Below are positions 8,426 to 18,192 of a DNA stretch of 64,000 nucleotides, piece after piece. The stretch comes from Parabacteroides distasonis ATCC 8503 (GTDB taxonomy: Bacteria > Bacteroidota > Bacteroidia > Bacteroidales > Tannerellaceae): contig NC_009615.1 in NCBI RefSeq assembly GCF_000012845.1, positions 3,660,501 to 3,724,500 on the forward strand, given 5' to 3'. Every line of letters starts with the position of its first letter. The first letter of the stretch is position 1. The notes beneath the pieces are model-generated. The model worked only from the letters and a program-made list of their open reading frames with translations, searched no databases and had not been told where the DNA came from. A program made the position numbers and the translations under genes.

Positions 8426-9925
8426 ATGAAAAATATATTGAATAAAAAGTTACTTTGGGCGTTGCCATTGGCTTTTTCTTTGACAGTTTCTAGCTGTAGT
8501 GATTTTTTGGATAAAATTCCAGAAAATTCTGTAGAAGTAGAGTCTGTGGACTATTCTAATACGGCAAATATGTATATGCCAGTTTCTGGTATATATGCTA
8601 AATCAAGAAATTTACTGGCGGCATGGTCTACTTATGGTTGTTTACTTGTTCGTGGTGATGATGTGGATAAAGGAGGATCTCCTACGGACCAGATGGAATA
8701 TGAGTATGCTAGTAAGTTTCAATATGGTCAATTGTCTTCATTTTGGGCATTGAATGGTACTTGGCAGAATTATTATAATGTAATTTCGTTGGTAAATTCG
8801 GCATTGAGTTCTTTAGATAATTATGCTCAACATCTGACATCGGAGAATGATAAGCAACTGAATGCTCAGTATCAAGCGGAAGCTCGTTTTTTCCGGGCAT
8901 TGGCTTATTTCTATTTAGTGAACTTGTGGGGGGATGTGCCTATCTTAGTTGATAATCAAGAATTAGGTATTTTTAGGAGTCCAAAAGAAGATGTCTTGCA
9001 ATATATGTATGATGAATTGGACTATTGTATCGCTAATTTACCTGCTATTCGTCCGAATGAGTCCAGTCATCCGGGGGCGGTTACAAAATATACGGCAGAG
9101 ACATTGAAAGCTAAAGTAAAGATGTATAACAATGAATGGGAAGATGTCTTGGCATTAACGAATAACATTATCGATAGTGGTAAGTTCGAATTGTATAATG
9201 ATTTTTATGAGTTGTTTAAGATTCCGGGAAAGTTGTGTAATGAATCATTATTAGAGTATCAGTTTACGGATTTTGGTACAGGTAGTGGTGATATTGTACA
9301 ATCTGATAACTGGTTCTCCTTTCAAGGTCCTCGCGGGGAGGCACCTATCTCGGGCTGGGCTTTTATGGAGCCAACTCAGAAAATACAAGATTTATTTACA
9401 AAACGTGGTGAGACCGTACGTGCGGAAACAACTTTCTTAAAAACAGGGGAAACAACTCGTGATGGTGATTATATCCAGCCAGCGACAGGTGAGGAGCCTA
9501 CTGTTTACAATGGTAAGGCTTATACGCCAGCAAATCAAATGACAGAAGGTCGTTTGAATTATGGTGACAACAATAATATCCGAGTGTTCCGTTATGCCGA
9601 TGTTTTATTGATGAATGCGGAAGCAAGAGTTCGTTTAGGGCAAAGTGGAGATGCTCCATTGAATTTGGTTCGTGAACGTGCGGGAATGGCTCCGCTGACG
9701 AATGCTACCTTAGATCAAATCTTAGAGGAGCGTCAAGTAGAGTTGGCTGTCGAATGGGGAGAGCGATTCTTTGATTTGGTTCGTACAGATCGTGCTACTC
9801 AAGAGTTGGATGGATTTGTCAAAGGGGAACATGAGTATTATCCGATACCACAAGATCAGATTGACTTAAATGCAAATTTAGAGGCTGATCCTGTTCCTTT
9901 TGAATCAGAGACTGCTTCTGAGTGA
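8426..9925 (+). CDS. SusD/RagB-family glycan-binding lipoprotein
   Basis: Cell-surface lipoprotein that caps the SusC barrel and captures oligosaccharides. The N-terminus MKNILNKKLLWALPLAFSLT is followed by lipobox TVSSC (acylated Cys24). The rest is the SusD fold: helical tetratricopeptide-like region with AEARFFRALAYFYLVNLWGDVP, the family hallmark, and the C-terminal part with YGDNNNIRVFRYADVLLMNA and ILEERQVELAVEWGERFFDLVRT. At 499 aa it is a typical length. It shares the susC transcript and is followed by a strong hairpin at 9971-10005, so susCD can be a separate or partly separate unit from the enzyme genes. Confidence 0.96.
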   Translation: MKNILNKKLLWALPLAFSLTVSSCSDFLDKIPENSVEVESVDYSNTANMYMPVSGIYAKSRNLLAAWSTYGCLLVRGDDVDKGGSPTDQMEYEYASKFQYGQLSSFWALNGTWQNYYNVISLVNSALSSLDNYAQHLTSENDKQLNAQYQAEARFFRALAYFYLVNLWGDVPILVDNQELGIFRSPKEDVLQYMYDELDYCIANLPAIRPNESSHPGAVTKYTAETLKAKVKMYNNEWEDVLALTNNIIDSGKFELYNDFYELFKIPGKLCNESLLEYQFTDFGTGSGDIVQSDNWFSFQGPRGEAPISGWAFMEPTQKIQDLFTKRGETVRAETTFLKTGETTRDGDYIQPATGEEPTVYNGKAYTPANQMTEGRLNYGDNNNIRVFRYADVLLMNAEARVRLGQSGDAPLNLVRERAGMAPLTNATLDQILEERQVELAVEWGERFFDLVRTDRATQELDGFVKGEHEYYPIPQDQIDLNANLEADPVPFESETASE

Positions 9926-9970
9926 TTCATATAAGATTCTCATTATTTACTAGACCTTTGTAGTTTGGCA

Positions 9971-10005
9971 AGGCGGTGTCAACCCGTTTGGCACCGCCTA
10001 TTTTA
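9971..10005 (+). terminator. Hairpin after susD
   Basis: GGCGGTG (9972-9978) pairs with CACCGCC (9992-9998) across a 13-nt loop and is followed by TATTTTAT. The T-run is imperfect, so it may act as a partial terminator lowering enzyme expression relative to susCD, as at many PULs. Confidence 0.6.
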
Positions 10006-10043
10006 TCTCAAATCATATCTTTATTTATATAAATATCAGCATC

Positions 10044-12209
10044 ATGAAACACATCGCATTACTAACTACTCTCTTATTATCCGCCAGCTTGCAAGCGGTG
10101 GAGAAACCTTACGACTATGTTTTCTTCGAGAATAGCTTGATGAAAGGGGATTACTTTTATTCTCAAGCGAAATATACCTCACCCTCTTGGATTAAAAATG
10201 CGAGACATCATCTTCCGGTTGCCGGCTCTGTCGCTTTTACGCCCGGCAATTCCTTGGAGCTTACCTATGTATCCGCTCCCGGTGGAGATTGGTATAGCGA
10301 GATACAATATTGCCCGGTCCGTGGCAATGACTTCTTTCGTGAGCCCTCTACGCTCTCTATGCAAGTGCGGTTGAGAGAGAGCATGAATGCTGCCGCTCTT
10401 CCCAATATCGCTATTCGTTATGCGGACAGCACGTATACCCAATACCTAAACCTGAGAAATTATCTGAAAGATACACGTCCCGGCGTATGGCATCCCGTAT
10501 CCATTCCATTGGAGGATTTCGGATTAAACGCCGTGAACGATACGAACATCAAGAAATTAGCGGCCGTAGCCCTTCGTCCCGGTACGGCCGATGGAAACGA
10601 ATATACGATTTATCTGGACGATATAGAGCTTTTGCCGGCTTCCCTCCCGTCGGTAAGTGCCTTAAACGCTCCGGTCTTGCAGGAAGCCAAGGCGTATGAG
10701 CGTCATATCGATATCAAATGGATTCCTCAATCGAAGGAGGATATAAAATACTATCGCATTTACCGTTCTTTCGACGGGATCACTTACCAGCCGGTCGCTG
10801 TCCGCCGCCCTTGGATGAATCGTTATACTGATTTCTTGGGAGAGGTTGGTAAAAAGGCTTATTATAAGGTGACGGCCGTGGATTATGCGCTGAATGAATC
10901 CAATGATTCCCAGACAGTCTCGGCCACTACCTATCCAATGACGGACGAGCAATTGCTGGATATGGTACAGGAAGCGAACTTCCGTTATTATTGGGAGGGA
11001 GCGGAGCCGAACAGCGGTCTTGCCCGTGAGAATATTCCCGGACGGAATGATATGATCGCTACCGGGGCTTCCGGCTTCGGTATCATGGCGATCGTGGCGG
11101 GTATCGAACGGGGATTTATCACCCGGGAAGAGGGCGTACAGCGTTTCTTGAAAATCACTTCTTTCTTGGAGAAAGCGGATAAATTCCATGGGGCGGTCTC
11201 TCACTTTATCGATGGGACAACCGGGAAGACAGTCGCTTTCTTCGGCCCGAAAGATAATGGAGGTGATTTGGTGGAGACCTCTTTCTTATTCCAAGGGCTG
11301 TTAACGGCTCGTCAATATTTCAACCAAGAGAATGACAAGGAGAAACAAATCCGTAAGAGCATCGATAATCTATGGAAAAACGTGGAATGGAGCTGGTATA
11401 AGCAATTTAAGGACAGCCCATATCTATATTGGCACTGGTCTCCAGATCAGGCGTGGGTGATCAATCATAAATTGATCGGCTGGAATGAGACCATGATTAC
11501 CTATATGTTGGCTATCATGGGGCCGAAATACGGAATCTCTCCGGAGATGTATTATAGCGGCTGGGCCAGCCAAGAGGAGTATGCGCAAGAATACCGTGCC
11601 GATTGGGGGCGTGTAGAAGATGGTAAGATGTATACGAATGGCAATACTTATTATGGGGAGAACTTGAAAGTAGGTGTCTCTAATGGAGGTCCTCTTTTCT
11701 TTATCCATTACTCCTATCTCGGGCTGGACCCACATAAGTTCACGGATAAGTACACGAATTATTTCGAGAACAACCAGAAAATGGCAAAGATCAATCAACG
11801 GTATTGTATCGAGAATCAAGGGGGGTATGTTGGTTATGGAGAAGATTGTTGGGGATTGACCGCCAGCGATTTCGCTTGGAACTATCAAGCTCAGGAGCCG
11901 ATGCCGCACAGGGATAACGGAACGATGGCACCTACGGGCGCTCTGGCTTCTTTCCCTTATACGCCGGACGCTTCCATGAAAGCCTTGCGGAATTATTATC
12001 GTAACCACGGCAGCTTCTTATGGGGTGAGTACGGTTTCCGGGATGCTTTCAACTTGACTGTAAATTGGGTATCTCCCTTATTTATGGGATTGAATCAAGC
12101 GCCTGTAACGGTTATGATCGAGAATTACCGTACGAATCTGTTGTGGAACCTTTTCATGAGCCATCCGGATGTCCAGAAAGGTATCCAAAAGATTCAATCC
12201 ATAAAATAA
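10044..12209 (+). CDS. GH144-type beta-1,2-glucan hydrolase with N-terminal module and Fn3 domain
   Basis: The C-terminal ~415 residues (about 305-718) are the (alpha/alpha)6 glucoamylase-like domain of GH144, a family of beta-1,2-glucanases. Motifs: FRYYWEGAEPNSGLARE, ATGASGFGIMAIVAGIERGF, KDNGGDLVETSFLFQGLL and YLYWHWSPDQAW. Before it come a signal peptide (MKHIALLTTLLLSASLQA), a ~190-residue beta-sandwich module that may bind glycan (ending YTIYLDDIELLP), and an Fn3 domain (~215-298, IDIKWIPQSKEDIKYYRIYR). No lipobox, so probably periplasmic. It is the first of two GH144 genes here; the other lacks the N-terminal modules. Family knowledge: GH144 contains endo enzymes and an exo sophorose-releasing enzyme characterised from P. 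distasonis; which mode this one has cannot be told from sequence. Confidence 0.88.
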   Translation: MKHIALLTTLLLSASLQAVEKPYDYVFFENSLMKGDYFYSQAKYTSPSWIKNARHHLPVAGSVAFTPGNSLELTYVSAPGGDWYSEIQYCPVRGNDFFREPSTLSMQVRLRESMNAAALPNIAIRYADSTYTQYLNLRNYLKDTRPGVWHPVSIPLEDFGLNAVNDTNIKKLAAVALRPGTADGNEYTIYLDDIELLPASLPSVSALNAPVLQEAKAYERHIDIKWIPQSKEDIKYYRIYRSFDGITYQPVAVRRPWMNRYTDFLGEVGKKAYYKVTAVDYALNESNDSQTVSATTYPMTDEQLLDMVQEANFRYYWEGAEPNSGLARENIPGRNDMIATGASGFGIMAIVAGIERGFITREEGVQRFLKITSFLEKADKFHGAVSHFIDGTTGKTVAFFGPKDNGGDLVETSFLFQGLLTARQYFNQENDKEKQIRKSIDNLWKNVEWSWYKQFKDSPYLYWHWSPDQAWVINHKLIGWNETMITYMLAIMGPKYGISPEMYYSGWASQEEYAQEYRADWGRVEDGKMYTNGNTYYGENLKVGVSNGGPLFFIHYSYLGLDPHKFTDKYTNYFENNQKMAKINQRYCIENQGGYVGYGEDCWGLTASDFAWNYQAQEPMPHRDNGTMAPTGALASFPYTPDASMKALRNYYRNHGSFLWGEYGFRDAFNLTVNWVSPLFMGLNQAPVTVMIENYRTNLLWNLFMSHPDVQKGIQKIQSIK

Positions 12210-12290
12210 TAATGCGACAAAAAACAACAATAACTTATCTTGAACATAATATGCTGGCATGTAATAGAATAAATAGGGCTATCGCTTCTT

Positions 12291-12380
12291 GGAAAAAACA
12301 TGTACGTGTTTTCTCGGAAACATGTACGTCTTTTTCGGAAAACACGTACATGTTTTTCCGGAAAGACGTAGGAGTTTCTA
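12291..12380. repeat. 22-nt-period GTAC array, copy 1 of the ACATGTACG family
   Basis: Units beginning GGAAA carry a central GTAC at 12302, 12324 and 12346 and a GTAG at 12368, exactly 22 nt apart. Each unit is close to a palindrome (AAAACATGTACGTGTTTT). The block 12291-12361 matches 44127-44194 closely (GGAAAAnACATGTACGTG, then CGGAAACATGTACG, then GAAAACACGTAC). It lies between the GH144 gene and the start of the next enzyme gene and is read through in frame, but I take the downstream ATG as the start. Confidence 0.75.
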
Positions 12381-12409
12381 GCGCTTCCTTAAAAGCCTAC
12401 AATAAGTGT

Positions 12410-14506
12410 ATGCTCGTATCACTCCTTGCCTCTTTCTTCGCGGTCTCTACCGTAAACGCTCAAGTAAACGAGCGGGGAGATTCCGTGATCGTGATCAAAG
12501 GGCAGGTAAGCGATTACTATATTACCGTATCCCCAGAGCATTTTCTGGAAGGTACGATTACCGGACCGGACGGCAAGCCCTTGGAAGGCGCTACAGTGAT
12601 GTTCACGGCTAGCCCGGTTCATTATACCACCGATGCGACAGGCTATTATAAGATACAAGCAAGCCGCTACGATCATGAGTTATTCGTGTATTATCCGGGG
12701 ATGAAGTACGCTTATCGCACGTTTGGCGATAACGATACGAAAATAGATATCCGGATGGAGGCCGATCCTCGTGATGTACGGGTAAAAGCTCCTCAGCAAG
12801 CCACCCGCTGGTTCGACGCTACGGCCGATCATCCCTCTACCTATTGCAACCCGATGAATTTGAGCTACTGCTTCCGGGCGAATCTGCCGGATTTGGTGAA
12901 GAATGGCTCTTTCCGCTCTACGGCTGATCCGATGATGGTCATGTATAAAGGGGAATATTTCCTTTTCGCCACGAATCAAGCCGGATTCTATTATTCCAAG
13001 GACTTGAGTAATTGGGAGTTTGTATTCGCCGGTTTCCAACGTTATCCGGAAGATGACGACTTGTGCGCTCCGGCCGCTTTCGTAAGTGGAGATACCTTGT
13101 TCTATACCGGTTCTACCTATGCGGGATTGCCTATTTGGTATAGTACGAACCCGAAAAGCGGAAAGTTCAAGCGGTATGTGGAGAAAACGGCTCTTCCTAG
13201 TTGGGACCCGGCATTTTTGCTGGATGATGACGGACGTTTGTATATGTACTATGGTTCAAGTAATGAGTTCGCTTTGAAGGGAGTGGAATTGGATCGCCGT
13301 GATTTCCACCCGATCAGCAAGATCCAAGAGATCATGATGCTGCGCCCGGAAGAACACGGATGGGAACGTTTCGGGATGAACAATGACGATAGTACGACTT
13401 TAGCGCCTTTTACGGAAGGAGCTTTCGTGACCAAGCATAACGGTAAATATTATTTCCAATACGGTGCGCCGGGAACGGAGTTCAAGGTCTATGCGGATGG
13501 AGTTTATGTATCCGACAAACCGATGGGCCCGTTCACCTACCAGAAACATAACCCGATGAGCTATAAGCCGGGAGGTTTCGTACAAGGTGCCGGCCATGGT
13601 GGTACTTTCGAGGATGCGTATGGTAATTACTGGCATGTGGCTACTTGCATGCTTTCTTTGAAATATAAGTTTGAGCGTCGTATTGGTTTGTACCCTACGG
13701 CATTCGATAAGGATGGCGTGATGTATTCGAACACCGCTTTCGGGGACTATCCTTTGCTTACGCCGAAAGGGAAGGTAGATGATATCGCGAATACGTTTTC
13801 CGGCTGGATGTTGCTATCGTATGGAAAACCGGTGATGGCCTCTTCCATGGATAGTACGTTAGTACCAGAGAATGTAACGGATGAGAGCATGCGTACTTTC
13901 TGGTCCGCCCGCTCGGGAGAGCCGGGTGAATGGCTCCAGATCTCTTTAGAGGGATTGAAAGAGGTACGTGCGATCCAGTTGAACTATTACGAGCATAGAG
14001 CCGTACAGCATAATAAGGCGATGGACTTGTATCATCAATATCGTATTTATCATTCTATAGATGGACAAAATTGGGAATTGGTAGTCGATAAGAGCGATAA
14101 CGACAAGGACGTTCCGCACGACTATATCGAGTTGCGTGAGCCTTTAAAAACCCGTTATTTGAAAATAGTGAACGAACATGTGCCTTCGGGCAACTTCGCT
14201 ATGTCTGGATTTCGTATTTTTGGAAATGGTTTGGGAGAAGCTCCCGCCGCCGTTAAGAACTTAAAGGTGGAACGCTCAAAAGCGGATAAGCGGAATGCGA
14301 TGATCACTTGGGAGCCGGTAAAAGAGGCGTACGCTTACAATATCTATTATGGTATAGCGCCGGATAAATTGTACAACAGTATCACGGTACTGGGAGATAC
14401 GATGTACGATTTTAGAGGCTTGGATAAGGATACGGACTATTATTTCTCGATCGAGGCATTGGGAGAGAGCGGCCGTTCACCGATGAGTAAAGTATTGAGA
14501 CGATAA
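12410..14506 (+). CDS. GH43-like beta-propeller glycosidase with discoidin and Fn3 domains (copy 1)
   Basis: Secreted five-bladed propeller enzyme related to GH43. From ATG 12410: signal peptide MLVSLLASFFAVSTVNAQ, a carboxypeptidase-regulatory-like domain (~45-125, EGTITGPDGKPLEGATVMF), the propeller (~145-470: STADPMMVMYKGEYFLF, SWDPAFLLDDDGRLYMYYG, EGAFVTKHNGKYYFQYGAPG), an F5/8-type C domain (~480-600) and a final Fn3 domain (~610-698, NAMITWEPVKEAYAYNIYYG). The Asp, Asp and Glu of these motifs sit where GH43 has its catalytic triad. It is a paralogue of 20488-22281, which lacks the first domain. The frame stays open upstream to 12065, through the preceding gene's end and a repeat array, so longer starts (e.g. 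12212) are possible but lack a signal peptide. Substrate unknown. Confidence 0.8.
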   Translation: MLVSLLASFFAVSTVNAQVNERGDSVIVIKGQVSDYYITVSPEHFLEGTITGPDGKPLEGATVMFTASPVHYTTDATGYYKIQASRYDHELFVYYPGMKYAYRTFGDNDTKIDIRMEADPRDVRVKAPQQATRWFDATADHPSTYCNPMNLSYCFRANLPDLVKNGSFRSTADPMMVMYKGEYFLFATNQAGFYYSKDLSNWEFVFAGFQRYPEDDDLCAPAAFVSGDTLFYTGSTYAGLPIWYSTNPKSGKFKRYVEKTALPSWDPAFLLDDDGRLYMYYGSSNEFALKGVELDRRDFHPISKIQEIMMLRPEEHGWERFGMNNDDSTTLAPFTEGAFVTKHNGKYYFQYGAPGTEFKVYADGVYVSDKPMGPFTYQKHNPMSYKPGGFVQGAGHGGTFEDAYGNYWHVATCMLSLKYKFERRIGLYPTAFDKDGVMYSNTAFGDYPLLTPKGKVDDIANTFSGWMLLSYGKPVMASSMDSTLVPENVTDESMRTFWSARSGEPGEWLQISLEGLKEVRAIQLNYYEHRAVQHNKAMDLYHQYRIYHSIDGQNWELVVDKSDNDKDVPHDYIELREPLKTRYLKIVNEHVPSGNFAMSGFRIFGNGLGEAPAAVKNLKVERSKADKRNAMITWEPVKEAYAYNIYYGIAPDKLYNSITVLGDTMYDFRGLDKDTDYYFSIEALGESGRSPMSKVLRR

Positions 14507-14527
14507 CTATTTTAAATGTATATATCT

Positions 14528-15910
14528 ATGAATACCTATTTCCGTACAGGCGTTGTTACCCTGTTGCTTGGCTTTTCGTTGACCGCTTGTCATGAGGCCA
14601 AGAAAAGTGACACATCCGCAGAGTCTACGCCCAATGAGCGTAAGTTGGATTTTCAGTCGGATGATGAATTCTTGACCTATATACAAAAGGCTCACTTTAA
14701 TTATATGTGGGAAGGTGCGGAGCCTACCTCCGGACTGGCCTGTGAGCGTATCCATACGGATGGCGTGTATCCTGAGAACGACGCTGATATCGTGACCACC
14801 GGAGGTAGTGGTTTTGGCATCGCCGGGCTGTTGGTAGGTATTGAGCGTGGCTTTATCACCCGTGAGGAAGGTGTGGCCCGTTTTCATCAAATCGCTGATT
14901 ACTTGGCGAAGGCCGATCGTTTCCATGGGGTCTGGCCTCACTGGATGCATGGACCTACGGGTAAGGTAAAGCCTTTCGGCCAGAAGGATAACGGAGGCGA
15001 TTTGGTAGAGAGCGCTTTCTTAATGCAAGGTCTCTTATGCGTACGCCAATATTTCAAGGACGGTAATGCGAGCGAGAAAGCGTTGGCTGCGAAGATTGAC
15101 CAGCTATGGCGTGAGATGGAATGGACCTGGTATTTGAACGGGCAGGATGTATTGTATTGGCATTGGAGCCCGAATTACGCATGGGAGATGAATTTTCCTT
15201 TGGAAGGTTACAATGAATGTCTGATTACTTATATTTTGGCGGCGTCTTCGCCTACGTATCCGATCCCGGCTTCCGCTTATCATAACGGATGGGCTCGTAA
15301 AGGGGGGATCAAGAGCGATGCGGTCGCTTACGATTTACCTTTGATCTTGAAACATAATTATGCCGAGGAGTACGGCGGCCCGTTGTTTTGGGCGCATTAT
15401 TCTTATATCGGCCTATGTCCGGTAGGCTTGTCGGATCGATACGCTAACTACTGGGACTTGAACCGGAATCACGTCTTGATCGATTACCGTTATTGCGCGG
15501 AGAATCCGAAGGGCTTCAAGGGATATAGCGACGCTTGCTGGGGATTGACCGCCAGTTATTCCGTGAAAGGCTATAACGCGCATATGCCCTCCAACGATCA
15601 TGGGGTAATTACGCCGACAGCCGCCTTGAGCAGTTATCCGTATACACCGGAGGAATCCTCGAAGGCATTGAAGCATTTCTATTTCAATCTGGGAGATAGC
15701 ATCTGGGGTAAGTATGGTTTTTACGACGCTTTCAGTGAAGGCGAGAATTGGTATCCGCGTCGTTATCTGGCGATAGACCAATGTACGATCGCCCCGATGA
15801 TCGAGAATTACCGTACGGGCCTTCTGTGGCGTTTGTTTATGAGCTGTCCGGAAATCCAGGACGGTTTGAAGAAATTGGGTTTCACGATCCATAATGCGAG
15901 AGAATCTTAA
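14528..15910 (+). CDS. GH144 beta-1,2-glucan hydrolase, lipoprotein
   Basis: Single-domain GH144 enzyme of 460 aa. N-terminus MNTYFRTGVVTLLLGFSLTA with lipobox LTAC, so an anchored lipoprotein. Catalytic-domain motifs parallel those of the first GH144: FNYMWEGAEPTSGLACE, TGGSGFGIAGLLVGIERGF, FHGVWPHWMHGPTGKV, KDNGGDLVESAFLMQGLL, LYWHWSPNYAWEMN, CWGLTASYSVKGYNAH. An ATG at 14516 would add four residues; 14528 gives the tighter signal peptide. It lies 21 bases after the GH43-like gene and 12 bases before GH3, in one operon. Established: P. distasonis BDI_3064 is a single-domain GH144 enzyme acting on beta-1,2-glucooligosaccharides and releasing sophorose. This gene could be that one or its orthologue, but I cannot check identity. 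Confidence 0.88.
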   Translation: MNTYFRTGVVTLLLGFSLTACHEAKKSDTSAESTPNERKLDFQSDDEFLTYIQKAHFNYMWEGAEPTSGLACERIHTDGVYPENDADIVTTGGSGFGIAGLLVGIERGFITREEGVARFHQIADYLAKADRFHGVWPHWMHGPTGKVKPFGQKDNGGDLVESAFLMQGLLCVRQYFKDGNASEKALAAKIDQLWREMEWTWYLNGQDVLYWHWSPNYAWEMNFPLEGYNECLITYILAASSPTYPIPASAYHNGWARKGGIKSDAVAYDLPLILKHNYAEEYGGPLFWAHYSYIGLCPVGLSDRYANYWDLNRNHVLIDYRYCAENPKGFKGYSDACWGLTASYSVKGYNAHMPSNDHGVITPTAALSSYPYTPEESSKALKHFYFNLGDSIWGKYGFYDAFSEGENWYPRRYLAIDQCTIAPMIENYRTGLLWRLFMSCPEIQDGLKKLGFTIHNARES

Positions 15911-15922
15911 TATTTAAATAAC

Positions 15923-18178
15923 ATGAGAAAGATTATATTATCATTCGCCGCTTGTTTGGCACTTGCGGCATACGGACAAAAGCCCGTTCAAGATACGAGA
16001 GCGATGGATACGTTTATCGATCAGTTGATGGGTAAAATGACTTTGGATGAGAAGATCGGACAGCTGAACTTGTCCGGTGGGGGTGTTCCCGGCATCTTGA
16101 GTGGTTCGGAAGGAGCGGACGAGACGATTCGTCGGGGCTGGCTGGGTGCTACGGGAGGCTCGGAGCTGGAGACGTTCCGTAAATTGCAGGAGATAGCGGT
16201 TAAGGAATCTCGCTTAGGAATTCCGCTTTTGTTCGGACTGGATGTGATTCATGGATATCATACGATCTTCCCGATCCCATTGGCTTTGTCTTGTAGCTGG
16301 GATACGACGTTGATCGAGCAAAGTGCCCGTATCGCCGCTATCGAGGCCAGTTCAAACGGCGTGACATGGACTTATTCCCCGATGGTGGATATCGCCCGTG
16401 ACGCTCGTTGGGGACGTATTGCCGAGGGTAGTGGAGAGGACCCTTGGTGGGGTGGAAAGATCGCCGCCGCCATGGTGAGAGGTTATCAAGGAGATGACTT
16501 GACGAAAGAGAACACGATCTTGTCTTGCTTGAAGCACTTTGCCTTGTATGGCGCTTCCGAGGCCGGTCGTGATTATAATACGGTGGATATGAGCCGTATC
16601 AAGATGTTTAATGAGTATTTCCCGCCTTATAAAGCGGCTGTAGAGGCTGGTTGTGCCACGGTTATGTCTTCCTTTAATTTGGTGGAGGCGATTCCGGCTA
16701 CGGGTAACCGTTGGTTGTTGACCGATTTGCTTCGTGATCAATGGGGATTCAATGGGTTTGTCGTTTCCGATTATAATTCGATCGGCGAGATGACCAATCA
16801 TGGTCTGGGTGATACGCAGACCGTATCGGCCTTGGCTTTGCATGCCGGCTTGGATATGGATATGATGACGAACGGCTATATCACGACCTTGAAGAAGTCG
16901 TTGGAAGAGGGCCGTGTGTCTCAAGCGGATATTGATCAGGCTTGCCGCCGTGTATTGGAGGCGAAATATAAATTAGGCTTGTTCGAGGACCCTTATCGCT
17001 ACTTGGACGCGGATCGTGCGAAAAAGAATACGTTCACGGATGAGCATATGAATACGGCTCGCCATATCGCCGGTAAATCCATTGTCTTGTTGAAGAATGA
17101 CAAGGGTTTGTTGCCTTTGCGAAAGACAGGGACGATCGCCGTGGTAGGCCCGTTGGCGGATAAGAAGGTTGAGTTGTTCGGGACATGGTGTGGTATCGAT
17201 ACGGCGAAGTCGGCTTCCGTAGTGCAGGCTGTGAAGGAAATGGTTGGCAATAAGGCCCGTGTGATCTTCGCCAAGGGATGTAATTTGACGAACGAGCCGA
17301 TGTTGGCGAAAGCCAGTGGCTTGAAGGTTGATCCGGTGGAGAATACCCGTTTGGTGAAGGAAGCGGTTGAGCAAGTGAAAGATGCGGATCGTATCATCGC
17401 CGTAATGGGTGAGCCGAATAACTGGTCCGGAGAGGCTTGCAGCCGTGCGGATATTAGTTTGCCGGAGAGCCAGAAAGAGCTGTTGAGAGCTTTGTTGGAG
17501 ACCGGTAAACCGGTGGTGTTGGTCTTGGCGAACGGCCGTCCGTTGACCTTGGAGTGGGAGGATAGCCAATTCTCCGCAATCGTTGAGGCTTGGCATGGAG
17601 GTTCCGCCGCAGCTCGCGGATTGGTGGACGTATTGTTCGGCGACGTGAATCCTTCCGGTAAATTGACGACTACATTTCCTCGTAGCGTAGGCCAGATTCC
17701 TTTGTATTACAATGCTAAGAAAACAGGCCGCCCAATGAATCCGGATGATCATTTCACTTCTAAATATCTGGATATCACGAACGATCCTTTGTATCCGTTT
17801 GGCTATGGCTTGAGTTATACGACTTTCTCTTACGGTGATCTTCAGCTGGATAAGACGAGTGTGCAAGGAGAGAACGGTGTATTGACCGCCAGCGTACAAG
17901 TGACGAATACAGGCAAGCTAGAGGGCGAGGAAGTCGTACAGTTATATATCGGCGATCCGGCTGCCAGCATCTCCCGTCCGATGAAAGAGTTGAAGAACTT
18001 CCAGAAGATATCCTTGAAACCGGGTGAGAGCCGAAAAGTCTCTTTTACGATTACGCCGGAAGACTTGAAATTTTATAACAGCGCGTTGGAATACATCTGG
18101 GAACCGGGCTTATTCAATATCTATGTAGGTACGAACTCCCGGGACGTGAAATCGGCGCAGGTAACTTGGAACAAATAA
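15923..18178 (+). CDS. GH3 beta-glucosidase (BglX-like), copy 1
   Basis: Retaining beta-glucosidase of family 3, probably periplasmic (signal peptide MRKIILSFAACLALAAYG, no lipobox). Domains: TIM barrel (~30-380) with LFGLDVIHGYHTIFPIPLA and the nucleophile motif VVSDYNSIGEM (D283); alpha/beta sandwich (~400-620) with MGEPNNWSGEACSRADISLP, where the acid/base lies; C-terminal Fn3-like domain (~650-751, GEEVVQLYIGDPAASISRP). 751 aa is the normal BglX length. It sits between GH144 and a second GH3 (next ATG 14 bases on). Known: a B. thetaiotaomicron GH3 encoded beside a GH144 gene hydrolyses sophorose, so this enzyme is a good candidate for turning sophoro-oligosaccharides into glucose. Confidence 0.92.
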   Translation: MRKIILSFAACLALAAYGQKPVQDTRAMDTFIDQLMGKMTLDEKIGQLNLSGGGVPGILSGSEGADETIRRGWLGATGGSELETFRKLQEIAVKESRLGIPLLFGLDVIHGYHTIFPIPLALSCSWDTTLIEQSARIAAIEASSNGVTWTYSPMVDIARDARWGRIAEGSGEDPWWGGKIAAAMVRGYQGDDLTKENTILSCLKHFALYGASEAGRDYNTVDMSRIKMFNEYFPPYKAAVEAGCATVMSSFNLVEAIPATGNRWLLTDLLRDQWGFNGFVVSDYNSIGEMTNHGLGDTQTVSALALHAGLDMDMMTNGYITTLKKSLEEGRVSQADIDQACRRVLEAKYKLGLFEDPYRYLDADRAKKNTFTDEHMNTARHIAGKSIVLLKNDKGLLPLRKTGTIAVVGPLADKKVELFGTWCGIDTAKSASVVQAVKEMVGNKARVIFAKGCNLTNEPMLAKASGLKVDPVENTRLVKEAVEQVKDADRIIAVMGEPNNWSGEACSRADISLPESQKELLRALLETGKPVVLVLANGRPLTLEWEDSQFSAIVEAWHGGSAAARGLVDVLFGDVNPSGKLTTTFPRSVGQIPLYYNAKKTGRPMNPDDHFTSKYLDITNDPLYPFGYGLSYTTFSYGDLQLDKTSVQGENGVLTASVQVTNTGKLEGEEVVQLYIGDPAASISRPMKELKNFQKISLKPGESRKVSFTITPEDLKFYNSALEYIWEPGLFNIYVGTNSRDVKSAQVTWNK

Positions 18179-18192
18179 TACAGATACGAATA

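Noticed and set aside
12291..12380. CRISPR-like array
   Set aside because: Units are 22 nt and adjoining, with no unique spacers and no cas genes in the window.
12065..12409. Extended N-terminus of the GH43-like gene (starts at 12065 or 12212)
   Set aside because: It overlaps the GH144 gene or runs through the ACATGTACG repeat, and only ATG 12410 gives a signal peptide.
16973..17899. Antisense reading frame of 308 codons opposite the first GH3 gene
   Set aside because: A shadow of the biased GH3 codon use; no start context, no recognisable fold, and the sense gene is intact.
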